From DATCJA01 sp963814955 (GTDB lineage: Bacteria > Acidobacteriota > Vicinamibacteria > Vicinamibacterales > UBA2999), in contig CAWFEX010000012.1 of NCBI GenBank assembly GCA_963814955.1, forward strand, positions 62,001 to 126,000: DNA of 64,000 bases. The letters are read 5' to 3'. Position 1 is the first letter of the stretch. The number at the start of each line of letters is the position of its first letter. This document shows, in pieces, positions 9,762-17,089 of the stretch. Under the pieces are notes generated by a model, which was given only the letters and a program-made list of their open reading frames with translations, had not been told where the DNA came from and made no database searches. The translations under genes were made by a program, and so were the position numbers.

Positions 9762-12464
9762 ATGCCAATTTCGCCCACCTTGACTGGGCGCCGATTCGGC
9801 GTGTATCAGGTGGGCTCATTGCTGGGTGTCGGCGGAATGGGCGAGGTCTACCGCGCCCGCGATACGAAGCTCGAGCGGGACGTCGCCCTCAAGACCCTCC
9901 CGCACGATGTCGCGGACGATCCCGAGCGGCTCGCGCGGTTCGAGCGCGAGGCGCGGGTCTTGGCCTCGTTGAACCATCCCAATATCGGCGCGATCTACGG
10001 ATTCGAGGATGCGACGACGAGCGACGGCTTGCGGGTGCGGGCTCTCATCCTGGAACTCATCGAAGGGGATACGCTGGCCGGCCGGTTGATGCGCGGCCCG
10101 ATTCCCGTACCCGAAGCGTTGGCGACGGCCCGACAGATCGCGGATGCGCTCGACGCCGCGCACCAGCGGGGCATCGTCCATCGCGACCTCAAACCCGCGA
10201 ACGTGAAGATCACACCCGCGGGGCTCGTCAAAGTGCTCGATTTTGGCCTCGCCAAAATGGCGGCGCCCGACCTGCAGGTTCGAGACGCGACACATACCGC
10301 GATGCAGATGGCCGAGACGCGCGAGGGAATCGTGCTCGGCACCGCGCCGTACATGAGCCCCGAGCAGGCGCGCGACCAGCCTCTGGACAAACGTACGGAC
10401 ATCTGGGCCTTCGGATGTGTGCTGTACGAGATGCTGAGTGGGCACCGCGCATTTGGCGGCGCCACCATCTCAGACACCATCGCCGCCATCCTGCAAGGCG
10501 AAGCGGACTGGAGCGCGCTCCCTCTTTCTACGCCGCCAGGTGTCCTTCGTTTGGCGAAGCGCTGTCTCGAAAAAGACCCGGAACGGCGGCTGCGCGATCT
10601 CGGGGACGCGGACCTGGCGCTCGACGTCGCCCCGGCAATCGCCGCGGCGAACGGGTATCCGCGTTGGAAGGTCTGGACGGTGACGACGGCCGCCGCACTC
10701 GCGGTGGCGACCCTCGCCGTGCTGGCCCTCACTAGGCCGCGCGTCGCTCCGCCGCCGCCAGCCCCACCGGTGCGCTTCCAGATTCCGGCCCCGGTCAACC
10801 TCTCCGAGTCCGGCACGTTCTCCCTTTCACCAGAGGGGCGTCATCTCGTGTTCGGCGGGTCCGACGCTAAGGGGATTTTTCGGTTGTGGATTCGGAGCCT
10901 CGACTCGCTGGAAACGACCCCAATTCAGGGTTCGGAAACAGAACGGGAAAGCATCAATTTCATGCCGCCAGTTATCTGGTCGCCGGACAGTCGCGTGATC
11001 GCGTTCTTTACTTTGGCCGGGCTCAAACGAATGGACCGGACTGGTGGTCTGCCTCGAGCGGTCTGCGAAGTGCCCGGTGTCGGCGTCGGCGGGGCCTGGA
11101 ATACAGCAGATGTGATCATCGTCGGCAATACGAGCGGCGGCCTGGTGCGGTGCCCTGCCGCAGGCGGCCCCGCGACGCCCGCGACGGCACTGAATCCTTC
11201 GCTGAAGGATGCGGCCCATCTGTTTCCAGTGTTTCTGCCCGACAACCGACACTTCCTGTACCTGCGTGTGTCGCGAACCGATCCTTCAGAGAGCGGCTTG
11301 TATGTCGGAGATCTCGAGACGCCTGCTGACCGTCAAAGCACGGAGCGATTGGTCGAAACCCCGTTCGGTGGCAGTTATGTGCCGGGTCCTGTCGGCGACG
11401 GCCATGTGTTGTTTGTCCGAGATGGCACGCTGATGGCGGTGCCCTTCGATGCCGAACGGAGGATCGCAATCGGTGAGCCTTCGACGGTGGCAACCGGTGT
11501 CGGCTCTTTCCGGGATGGAGCGTTCTTTTTCGCTGCCGGCAATGCGCTAGTGTACCGAGAGGCCGTCTCGCAATTTCAACTCACATGGCTCGACCGCCGA
11601 GGTGCGGCGAAGGGCTTGGTCGGCGAGCCGGCAGAGTTGGGAGGCGCGACGCTGTCGCCAGACGCGACCCGCGTCGCCCTCTGGCGTCCCAGCCAGCTGG
11701 GTCGCTCCTCCCACGAGTTGTGGCTGGTTGATGTCGTGCGCAACACCAGCACGCGCTTTGCGACCGATCCCGAAGGAGACATGCCGACATGGTCGGCGGA
11801 CGGAAGAGATCTGTACTTCGTTTTGGGCACCCGCGGCGCCAGTCTCAACCGCAAGGCCGTTGACGGCAATCGTCCGGCTGTAACGTTGCGGCGTTCGGGC
11901 ACCAGTGACGGCCCGCTGTTGGCAGGAAGTACCCCCATGGACTCTACTCCGGACGGGCGCTTCCTGGTGTTTTCCGTCGAAGGCAACAGGACAGCCATCG
12001 ACCTCTGGCTTCAGCCTCTTGCCGCAGGCGCCAAGCCGATACCGCTCATTCAGCAGGATTTCGATCAAAGTGACGGGCGGCCGTCACCGGACGGCCGCTG
12101 GCTGGCGTACGTGTCGAACGAATCTGGCATCGACGAAGTGTTCCTTTCTCCGCTGACAAGAGATCCAGCCACCGAAGTCCCGGTTGTTGGTTCAAAGGTG
12201 CTCGTCTCGAGCGGCGGTGGCATGTCGCCGCGCTGGAGGAAGGACGGGCGCGAATTGTTTTATCACTCCAGTGGAGCGGTGATGGCCGTCACCGTGGACG
12301 CCGCGGCGGTCGGCACGCCCACCGAACTCTTTCGCGTGCCTGGCATCCAGAGGGAGTGGAGCGTGAGCGCCGACGGCCAGCGCTTCCTCGTCGCCGCGCC
12401 AGTTCATCAAAGTGCGCCGACGTTCACCGTCGTCGTCAATTGGCAGTCGGCTCTGAAGCACTGA
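9762..12464 (+). CDS. transmembrane Ser/Thr protein kinase with TolB/WD40-like C-terminal propeller
   Basis: 900 residues from the ATG at 9762, chosen over an upstream in-frame ATG at 9702 because the kinase begins about 15 residues later and CAGGCGGG precedes it. The N-terminal half is a PknB-type kinase: glycine loop GVGGMGEVY, catalytic loop HRDLKPAN (His140, Asp142, Lys144), DFG, and activation segment APYMSPEQAR. One hydrophobic segment at about 303-325 (ending AVLALTRPRV) would cross the inner membrane. The outer half has repeated SPEGRHLVFGG, SPDSRVIAF and SPDGRWLAYVSNE motifs, as in TolB-like beta-propellers. The architecture suggests a periplasmic ligand sensor signalling to a cytoplasmic kinase. 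It is monocistronic, with no phosphatase partner nearby. A frameshifted paralog lies at 17090-19786. Confidence 0.95.
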   Translation: MPISPTLTGRRFGVYQVGSLLGVGGMGEVYRARDTKLERDVALKTLPHDVADDPERLARFEREARVLASLNHPNIGAIYGFEDATTSDGLRVRALILELIEGDTLAGRLMRGPIPVPEALATARQIADALDAAHQRGIVHRDLKPANVKITPAGLVKVLDFGLAKMAAPDLQVRDATHTAMQMAETREGIVLGTAPYMSPEQARDQPLDKRTDIWAFGCVLYEMLSGHRAFGGATISDTIAAILQGEADWSALPLSTPPGVLRLAKRCLEKDPERRLRDLGDADLALDVAPAIAAANGYPRWKVWTVTTAAALAVATLAVLALTRPRVAPPPPAPPVRFQIPAPVNLSESGTFSLSPEGRHLVFGGSDAKGIFRLWIRSLDSLETTPIQGSETERESINFMPPVIWSPDSRVIAFFTLAGLKRMDRTGGLPRAVCEVPGVGVGGAWNTADVIIVGNTSGGLVRCPAAGGPATPATALNPSLKDAAHLFPVFLPDNRHFLYLRVSRTDPSESGLYVGDLETPADRQSTERLVETPFGGSYVPGPVGDGHVLFVRDGTLMAVPFDAERRIAIGEPSTVATGVGSFRDGAFFFAAGNALVYREAVSQFQLTWLDRRGAAKGLVGEPAELGGATLSPDATRVALWRPSQLGRSSHELWLVDVVRNTSTRFATDPEGDMPTWSADGRDLYFVLGTRGASLNRKAVDGNRPAVTLRRSGTSDGPLLAGSTPMDSTPDGRFLVFSVEGNRTAIDLWLQPLAAGAKPIPLIQQDFDQSDGRPSPDGRWLAYVSNESGIDEVFLSPLTRDPATEVPVVGSKVLVSSGGGMSPRWRKDGRELFYHSSGAVMAVTVDAAAVGTPTELFRVPGIQREWSVSADGQRFLVAAPVHQSAPTFTVVVNWQSALKH

Positions 12465-13036
12465 CCGTGTTACGGCCTTCTGCGGAGTTTCAACGCCCGC
12501 AGCTGTCGTTCGCCGGGTCTGTGCCAAGGGCGTCGAGCGCTCACCCTTGATCGCGCACGAGTTTGCTCACTCGCCACGGTAATCAGCGTGAGCAAGACAC
12601 ACGCGGTTCCAGCGGCGTTCATGTTTCTAGCGAGCGTCGTCGCTCCATCCTCTAAAGCTCCGCCGTGCGTGCAACAGCGCTGCAAGGCGCCACGGCATCG
12701 CCGGCATCTACGGCAACCGCGGCATTGTGGAATCGCTAGCTTACAGAAATCTAATGTGTCTTAGGGGGTTCGAATCCCACCCTCTCCGCGCATATCTAGG
12801 CCTTTTGTTATCCACTTAACGGCGGAGTGGGTTAACGACGTGTTCCAGCGTGCAACGAGAATCGATTCTTCGCTACTCGCCGGGAGCTGGCGCGGGGACG
12901 CCGCACGTCATCACGGACTGATTTTGCGACTGGTCCGATTCAAGGAGACTGCTGCACAACGGGCCTCCAACAACCGGCGGTTCGATCAATGAAGTGGGTT
13001 GGTGATTTCAGCCGCTTAGAATCAATGACTTGGAGT
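12465..13036. other. gene-poor stretch containing a tRNA-Ser remnant
   Basis: No frame here shows a protein-like composition. The only structured element I recognise is the tRNA-Ser 3' remnant at 12764-12788. The rest looks like decayed junction DNA between a left-hand island and the tRNA-Val elements. Confidence 0.6.
12764..12788 (+). other. tRNA-Ser 3'-end remnant, putative attachment site
   Basis: The sequence contains GGTTCGAATCCCACCCTC followed by TCCG, the T loop, T-stem 3' strand and acceptor 3' strand of a standard bacterial tRNA-Ser. There is no D arm, anticodon arm or 5' acceptor strand upstream, so it is not a gene. Integration into tRNA 3' ends leaves this kind of displaced fragment at the far end of an island. 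For a plus-strand tRNA the island would lie to the left and take in the NRPS locus, with the intact tRNA-Ser upstream of this window. One T-stem pair is mismatched, suggesting age. Confidence 0.65.
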
Positions 13037-13081
13037 TGGTGGGCGCGGATGAGAATCGAACCATCACCCCCGCGTGTGAAG
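13037..13081 (-). repeat. att copy 1: tRNA-Val 3'-half fragment
   Basis: Imperfect copy of the 3' half of the tRNA-Val at 22480-22554, from the CCA end to the anticodon loop. Relative to the intact tRNA it has a GA insertion and a shortened C run, so it is the most diverged of the three copies. It marks the left end of element A. Confidence 0.8.
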
Positions 13082-13165
13082 AAATCTGGATAAGTCGGTT
13101 TCGGCCGAATATTTTTGAAATCGGCGGTCCTGCCTGTCTAAACCCTGCTCATCCGCTGAGCGCGG
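13079..13165. repeat. element-end repeat, copy 1
   Basis: Begins GAAGAAATCTGGATAAGTCG and continues through GCCGAATATTTTTGAAATCG and CCTGCCTGTCTAAACCCTGC. A copy with a few substitutions follows att copy 2 at 14918-15003. It is not part of the tRNA and not coding, so it is best read as the conserved terminus of this element family, possibly holding recombinase arm sites. Confidence 0.75.
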
Positions 13166-13182
13166 CGATCAAGCCTATGTCG

Positions 13183-13563
13183 TCACGCCGTCGCGCTGAC
13201 GGTTTCCGTGAACCGCAGTGTGTTGCCATCTGGGTCATCGACGTAGAACTCACGGGTTCCCCACGTCTGATTGGTCGGCCCGAGATGGACTGGACTCTCA
13301 CGCTTCGGTGGCTTTAGGCCACGCGTCAAGAATTTCTCGAATAGCGCGTCAACACCTTCCGTTATCACGGCCACGGCCTGACCAAATGCGCCATCTCCAC
13401 CGTGACTCGACAAGAACAGGCGGTCTCCATCGCGCGTGAGGACCACAAACGACGGGTCGGTCAGTTCGTCATGGCCGCCCGCTCGGGTGAAGTCCAAAAC
13501 CTTCGTATAGAAGTCCACCGACGCTTTGATCCGGGAGCACCGGACTGTTGGGATGATGGCCAT
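13183..13563 (-). CDS. VOC-family (glyoxalase/bleomycin-resistance-like) protein
   Basis: About 126 residues from MAIIPTVRCSRI; an upstream in-frame ATG at 13596 would add 11 atypical residues. It has the paired beta-alpha-beta-beta-beta pattern of the vicinal oxygen chelate fold: SRIKASVDFYTKVLDF near the N-terminus and EFYVDDPDGNTLRF near the C-terminus, the latter a hallmark of bleomycin-binding and glyoxalase-like proteins. The substrate is unknown. As the first gene inside element A it could be resistance cargo, but housekeeping VOC proteins look the same. Confidence 0.85.
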   Translation of the reverse strand: MAIIPTVRCSRIKASVDFYTKVLDFTRAGGHDELTDPSFVVLTRDGDRLFLSSHGGDGAFGQAVAVITEGVDALFEKFLTRGLKPPKRESPVHLGPTNQTWGTREFYVDDPDGNTLRFTETVSATA

Positions 13564-13639
13564 CGTCCTACCCCGTGGAACGTTTCTTTGCGGCAATCCG
13601 TTCGCGATCCGACAAGTCCCTATCCGATCATGCCCGATC

Positions 13640-13830
13640 GATGCGCTGAACGACGACGAGACAGCAGCGGTGATGGTAGGCTGTTACGTCTTCGGTGATG
13701 AAGCAGGACCAAAGGTCAGCAGCATCAAGCGGGCGTGGGCAACGGCCGTGCTGAAGGCGCATGGGTATACGCCCCAATGGACGAAGGGCACGAGAGCATG
13801 CGGACGGTTAGATAACGTCGTGGCCAACGA
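13640..13830 (+). pseudogene. tyrosine recombinase internal fragment
   Basis: A short frame with CYVFGDEAGPK then KRAWATAVLKAHGY corresponds to the stretch between catalytic Arg I and the HxxRH box of the recombinase at 20316-21597, which reads CYVFGDGAG then KRAWETAVLKAHGY. Neither Arg I nor the HxxRH/Tyr region follows, so this is a relic. It shows that element A once carried an integrase of the same family as element B. Confidence 0.75.
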
Positions 13831-13916
13831 GATGCCGCCAGCGGATCGGAAACGGAGCACATTCCCGAGCAAGTCACGAAGGTGGATCATGCGACGGTCG
13901 TCAACTGGGATGACGT

Positions 13917-14717
13917 CTAGTCTTGCGAGAAACCCGAATCGTCTTTCGCTGGTCCCAGCGGAGCGAACCAAAAATTGAGGGCGTCCGCTCGCCAGTAGCG
14001 ACCGACCAGGACGTATTGATTACGCGCGAAGTAATCCAGAATCTGTTGCCGCACCGGGGCATGTGCCTCGATTGCAACGAGGCTGGGAGTGAATCGCTTG
14101 ATAGAGAACCCCGCAAGAGCTTGGGGTTCCGCCAGTTCGATGTCCATGGACAGGAAATCGATGCTGACGATCCCAAGGCGATCCAACACATCGTCTAGGG
14201 TGGACGTCATCGCGCTCGTAGGCGTGACCTCTCCCCAGTTCTCAGTGAATTCGCGAACGGCAGATGCGACCTCATCATTTTCGGTGACGTAGAGAGCGGC
14301 CGTTTGATTTGATACGTCCGAAATGAAGACTGGGACGAACGTCGTTCGGGGGCGGTGTTTACGGTAGCCGGCGGCAAACTTCACCTGCGGCTCGATCGCG
14401 ATCCCCGACCATCCCAGCGCCGTCTCGAGGTAATAGGTATTGCTGGACCGTTGGTGATGATTGGCGCCAACCTCCACGAAGATGCCGTCACGGCGACCCT
14501 TGAAGAAGTCTTTGAGAATCCATTCTTCGGGGCCCAATGAGTTATGCGAGGGGCCATACCGGGTTGCGAGGGCGTTCAGCTCGCCATGGTCGAGAGCCAG
14601 GAATGCTTCAAACCTCTTCTCGGTTCGAGCGACGGCGAACGCGTAAACAAGGGAGGCCAGCAACGTTGCCCACATCGTCAACTCGATCGCGTTAAGCTTG
14701 GGCTGCGGCACTCTCAT
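13917..14717 (-). CDS. FkbM-family SAM-dependent methyltransferase, membrane-anchored
   Basis: 266 residues. An N-terminal hydrophobic helix (about 12-30, MWATLLASLVYAFAVA) suggests an inner-membrane anchor. The catalytic part has motif I FVEVGANHHQ, a central STLDDVLDRLGI, IDFLSMDIE (family usual IDFLSIDVEG, with EGAE reading ELAE) and LVAIEAH. FkbM enzymes methylate hydroxyls on sugars or polyketides; the substrate here is unknown. It fills most of element A and faces away from att copy 2, consistent with cargo. The frame appears intact. Confidence 0.85.
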   Translation of the reverse strand: MRVPQPKLNAIELTMWATLLASLVYAFAVARTEKRFEAFLALDHGELNALATRYGPSHNSLGPEEWILKDFFKGRRDGIFVEVGANHHQRSSNTYYLETALGWSGIAIEPQVKFAAGYRKHRPRTTFVPVFISDVSNQTAALYVTENDEVASAVREFTENWGEVTPTSAMTSTLDDVLDRLGIVSIDFLSMDIELAEPQALAGFSIKRFTPSLVAIEAHAPVRQQILDYFARNQYVLVGRYWRADALNFWFAPLGPAKDDSGFSQD

Positions 14718-14874
14718 CGGACTCTATCGATACGACGGTGGAGTGAGCGTCAGTGGAGCGTTGGAAACTTCTGTTGCCATCTCGTTGCAAATCACGCCGA
14801 GATCGACCACTCGCGTCTTTGCATCAGGGAATCATCCGGCCACGCTAATTGCTTAGTCAAGCTGAAGTGGTGAA

Positions 14875-14920
14875 TGGTGGGCGCGGATGGAATCGAACCA
14901 TCGACCCCCCGCGTGTGAAG
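14875..14920 (-). repeat. att copy 2: tRNA-Val 3'-half fragment
   Basis: 46 bases identical to 22480-22525 within the intact tRNA-Val (CCA end to anticodon loop), after which the sequences diverge. It lacks the 5' half, so it is a displaced tRNA end: the left end of element B and the right limit of element A. Confidence 0.9.
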
Positions 14921-15003
14921 AAATCTGGATGAGTTGGTTTAGGCCGAATATTTTTGAAATCGGCGTTTCTGCCTGTCTAAACCCTGCTTAACCGCGCGTT
15001 GCT
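14918..15003. repeat. element-end repeat, copy 2
   Basis: Near-identical to 13079-13165 (GAAATCTGGATGAGTTGG, then GCCGAATATTTTTGAAATCG, then CTGTCTAAACCCTGC). Its presence directly inside att copies 1 and 2, and absence beside the intact tRNA, fits an orientation-specific element end. The surrounding 14718-15085 holds no gene. Confidence 0.75.
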
Positions 15004-15085
15004 CAGAGGCCACTGTTGATCGCTGAGGACCAATGCTCACCATCACCGCCCGCTAGTGGCGACCGCGATCCATTGCCGACAATAT

Positions 15086-15322
15086 TTACGTCATCCTTAG
15101 CACGATGGCCGCGCCTACGAACACACCGCGCTCCGCTTCGCGGAGAAGCCCTGCGGACACCATTCGGCTGAGAATCCGCTGCGCGGCGTCGAGTTGGACG
15201 TTTAGCCATGCCCCGAAGGTTTCGACACGCAACGTAACGCTTGGGTTGTCGAGCACCACGTCCACCGCCCGCCGAAGTTTGGCTGAGCGTTCGGGAAAGT
15301 TCCGGCGTTCTGTCCGAGCCAT
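15086..15322 (-). CDS. small winged-helix-like protein
   Basis: 78 residues from MARTERRNFPERSAKLRR. The region VETFGAWLNVQLDAAQRILSR then GLLREAERGVFV has the helix-helix-beta-hairpin look of small winged-helix DNA-binding proteins. It lies downstream of integrase 1 in the same direction, between it and att copy 2, where element-encoded regulators or directionality factors often sit. Upstream residues in the same frame (to 15457) look non-coding. No family assignment. Confidence 0.45.
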   Translation of the reverse strand: MARTERRNFPERSAKLRRAVDVVLDNPSVTLRVETFGAWLNVQLDAAQRILSRMVSAGLLREAERGVFVGAAIVLRMT

Positions 15323-15463
15323 CGTTTGCCCTCCTGCCACGTCAAAGGACAGTCGAACGGGGGGACGCCGGTCATTTTGACTGCAACCACGGTGCCGCTT
15401 GTAGCTCGACGGGCGGTGAGGGGAACGCCTTGCAGCGCTGCGCCGCGTGCCCGCCACCGATCA

Positions 15464-16628
15464 TCACGCCCGATTCATGCGTTGCGCTCGCCGCTCTAGC
15501 AGCGCCTTCACGCGGTCATCCTGTGCCTTCATGTATCGGGCAGTGGTCTGGATATTTTTGTGGCGAGCGGCTTCCTTCACTTCTTGGATGTTCCCGCCTT
15601 CCTCGATGAGCGACGAGACGAACTCATGCCGCGCATCGTGCCACACGAGGTCATCAGACAGGCCCCGCTGCCCTGAAGAGCGTCCTCCAAGTGCTCGTGA
15701 ATTTCTCGACCTTGCGGCCCTCATCGGTGCCGAATACGTAGACACTCCGGTCCGAGGAAGCGACGTTCCTCCAACACGCGCCGAAGGCGGGCCTGTCATG
15801 ACCCATACGGCCTCGTCTTGGCCGGTCATCTTGCCGCCTTTCGCGTTCATCCAGGGCAGCTTGATTTTCCAGTTGGCGTAATCGACATGCTTCACCTGCA
15901 CGCTTAGCATCTCGCCCGCTCGAAGTCCGGTATCGAACGCCGCGCACAGCCGACGATACATCTCACGCCCGGCGCGTCTCAGCTTCTGGTTTGGCTTGCT
16001 GGAGTCTTTCCGCGTGGCAACCTTCCATCGTTCGCAGACTTCAAAGAGTCGCGCCTGTTCAGCATCCGATATGCGGGTTTCACGGTTCCGCTCGCCCTTT
16101 TGCCGCTCAATCAGGAGGAAGGGGTTTTCTGTCGTCAGCCGCCGCTTGGGGTGCCGTGCCCAGTTGAACAATCGGACACCCGATCGAACGGTAACTGTTC
16201 CAGGTGCGAGGCGTCCAAATGACGTGGCGGGTGCGAGTCGTTGTGTGCGATAGCGGCACGTCGCGTTCCCGCATCGATTCCATCCAGCGTTCAACGAGAG
16301 TGGAGGAGACGGCAACCTGCGCGAACGTCATTTCTCCGAAGGCCGCACGGAACGCCTTGATGAACGAATGAACCGCATTGCCCGTGAAGCCTCGCTTCTC
16401 AATCTCGGCTGCATAGTCATCGAGAACGCGATTGACCGTAAGACTGTTCGGGTCGAGCGGCCTGCCAGCAGGCTCGAAGTTGCCCCTCAAAACGACTCCA
16501 CGCATTTCAGCGAGTAGATCGATTGCCTCACTGCGGGTCAACCGGACATCGCAGGACGCTACCTTGCCCTGGCGGTGAAGAGTCCACAGCGTTGAAGGCG
16601 ATGGGTCCAATGGGATGGTCGGCTTCAC
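15464..16628 (-). pseudogene. tyrosine recombinase (integrase 1), multiply frameshifted
   Basis: The protein must be assembled from several frames. The N-terminus (start at 16628, core-binding region with LTVNRVLDDYAAEIEKRGF) runs to about 16200. The catalytic domain continues in another frame (FNWARHPKRRL, FDTGLRAGEML with Arg I). A middle part around 15660-15790 is in a third frame (DRSVYVFGTDEGRKVEKFTS). The frame then returns for WHDARHEF and the final RHKNIQTTARYM with the Tyr. All catalytic residues are thus present but not in one frame. It lies 540 bp from att copy 2, so it is a natural integrase for element B's left part. Sequence error cannot be excluded, but four shifts in one gene favour decay. 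Confidence 0.85.
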
Positions 16629-16672
16629 CGAGGAAGTAACGCGGCGTCATTTCGTGAATCCACCACGCCCGA

Positions 16673-16966
16673 TCACACCCGCTTCATCCTTGCGGCTCGA
16701 ACCCGCTGGCGAATCCGTGCGGTCATGACGCGCTCGATAAGGTCATGTGGGAGGGCGATGAGGAACACCCCGCCCGCGCTATAGAAGTTCCAGCGTTCGA
16801 CATACGGGTCGAGCACCGCTTCCTCGACGTGGTAGCCACGTTCTGCGAGGAATTGCTTCACCCATGCGATTTCGTCCGCAAACGTTCCGAGCGGAACATT
16901 GAACAGCGGCGATGTGGATTTCTTCCGCTCGACGCCTGTGGTAGCCGCGTTGAACATGCCGAACAT
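16673..16966 (-). CDS. hypothetical protein
   Basis: 97 residues, upstream of integrase 1 in the same direction. It is mixed alpha/beta with FADEIAWVKQFLAERGYHVEEA, then WNFYSAGGVFLIALPHDLIERV. No helix-turn-helix is obvious, so an excisionase role is not supported by motif, only by position. Residue composition is protein-like. No family recognised. Confidence 0.5.
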   Translation of the reverse strand: MFGMFNAATTGVERKKSTSPLFNVPLGTFADEIAWVKQFLAERGYHVEEAVLDPYVERWNFYSAGGVFLIALPHDLIERVMTARIRQRVRAARMKRV

Positions 16967-17089
16967 CGCTCAGTGAATCAGCTTGGGAACATCGGCGGCT
17001 TTTGCTGGGTCCCTTGACGAGTCGTCTTTCACTTCTATCGTCCGCTCACGACGGGACAGCAGGGCGTCTTGCCGTAGAATCCTCCGCAC

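Larger units (their letters stand above)
13037..14874. mobile_element. tRNA-Val integrative element A (decayed, about 1.8 kb)
   Basis: Bounded on the left by a tRNA-Val 3'-half fragment (13037-13081) and on the right by a second fragment (14875-14920). It holds a VOC-family gene, a fragment of a tyrosine recombinase related to the one in element B, and an FkbM-type methyltransferase. The sequence just inside the left boundary is shared with element B, so both elements use the same kind of end. No intact integrase remains, so it should be immobile unless helped in trans. Confidence 0.7.

Noticed and set aside
14875..14920. Additional intact tRNA-Val genes at 13037 and 14875
   Set aside because: Both lack the 5' acceptor strand, D arm and half the anticodon stem; they are 3'-half fragments only.
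15003..15209. A 68-codon minus-strand frame between att copy 2 and the winged-helix-like gene
   Set aside because: Arg/Ser-rich, overlaps the better winged-helix frame and the element-end repeat.
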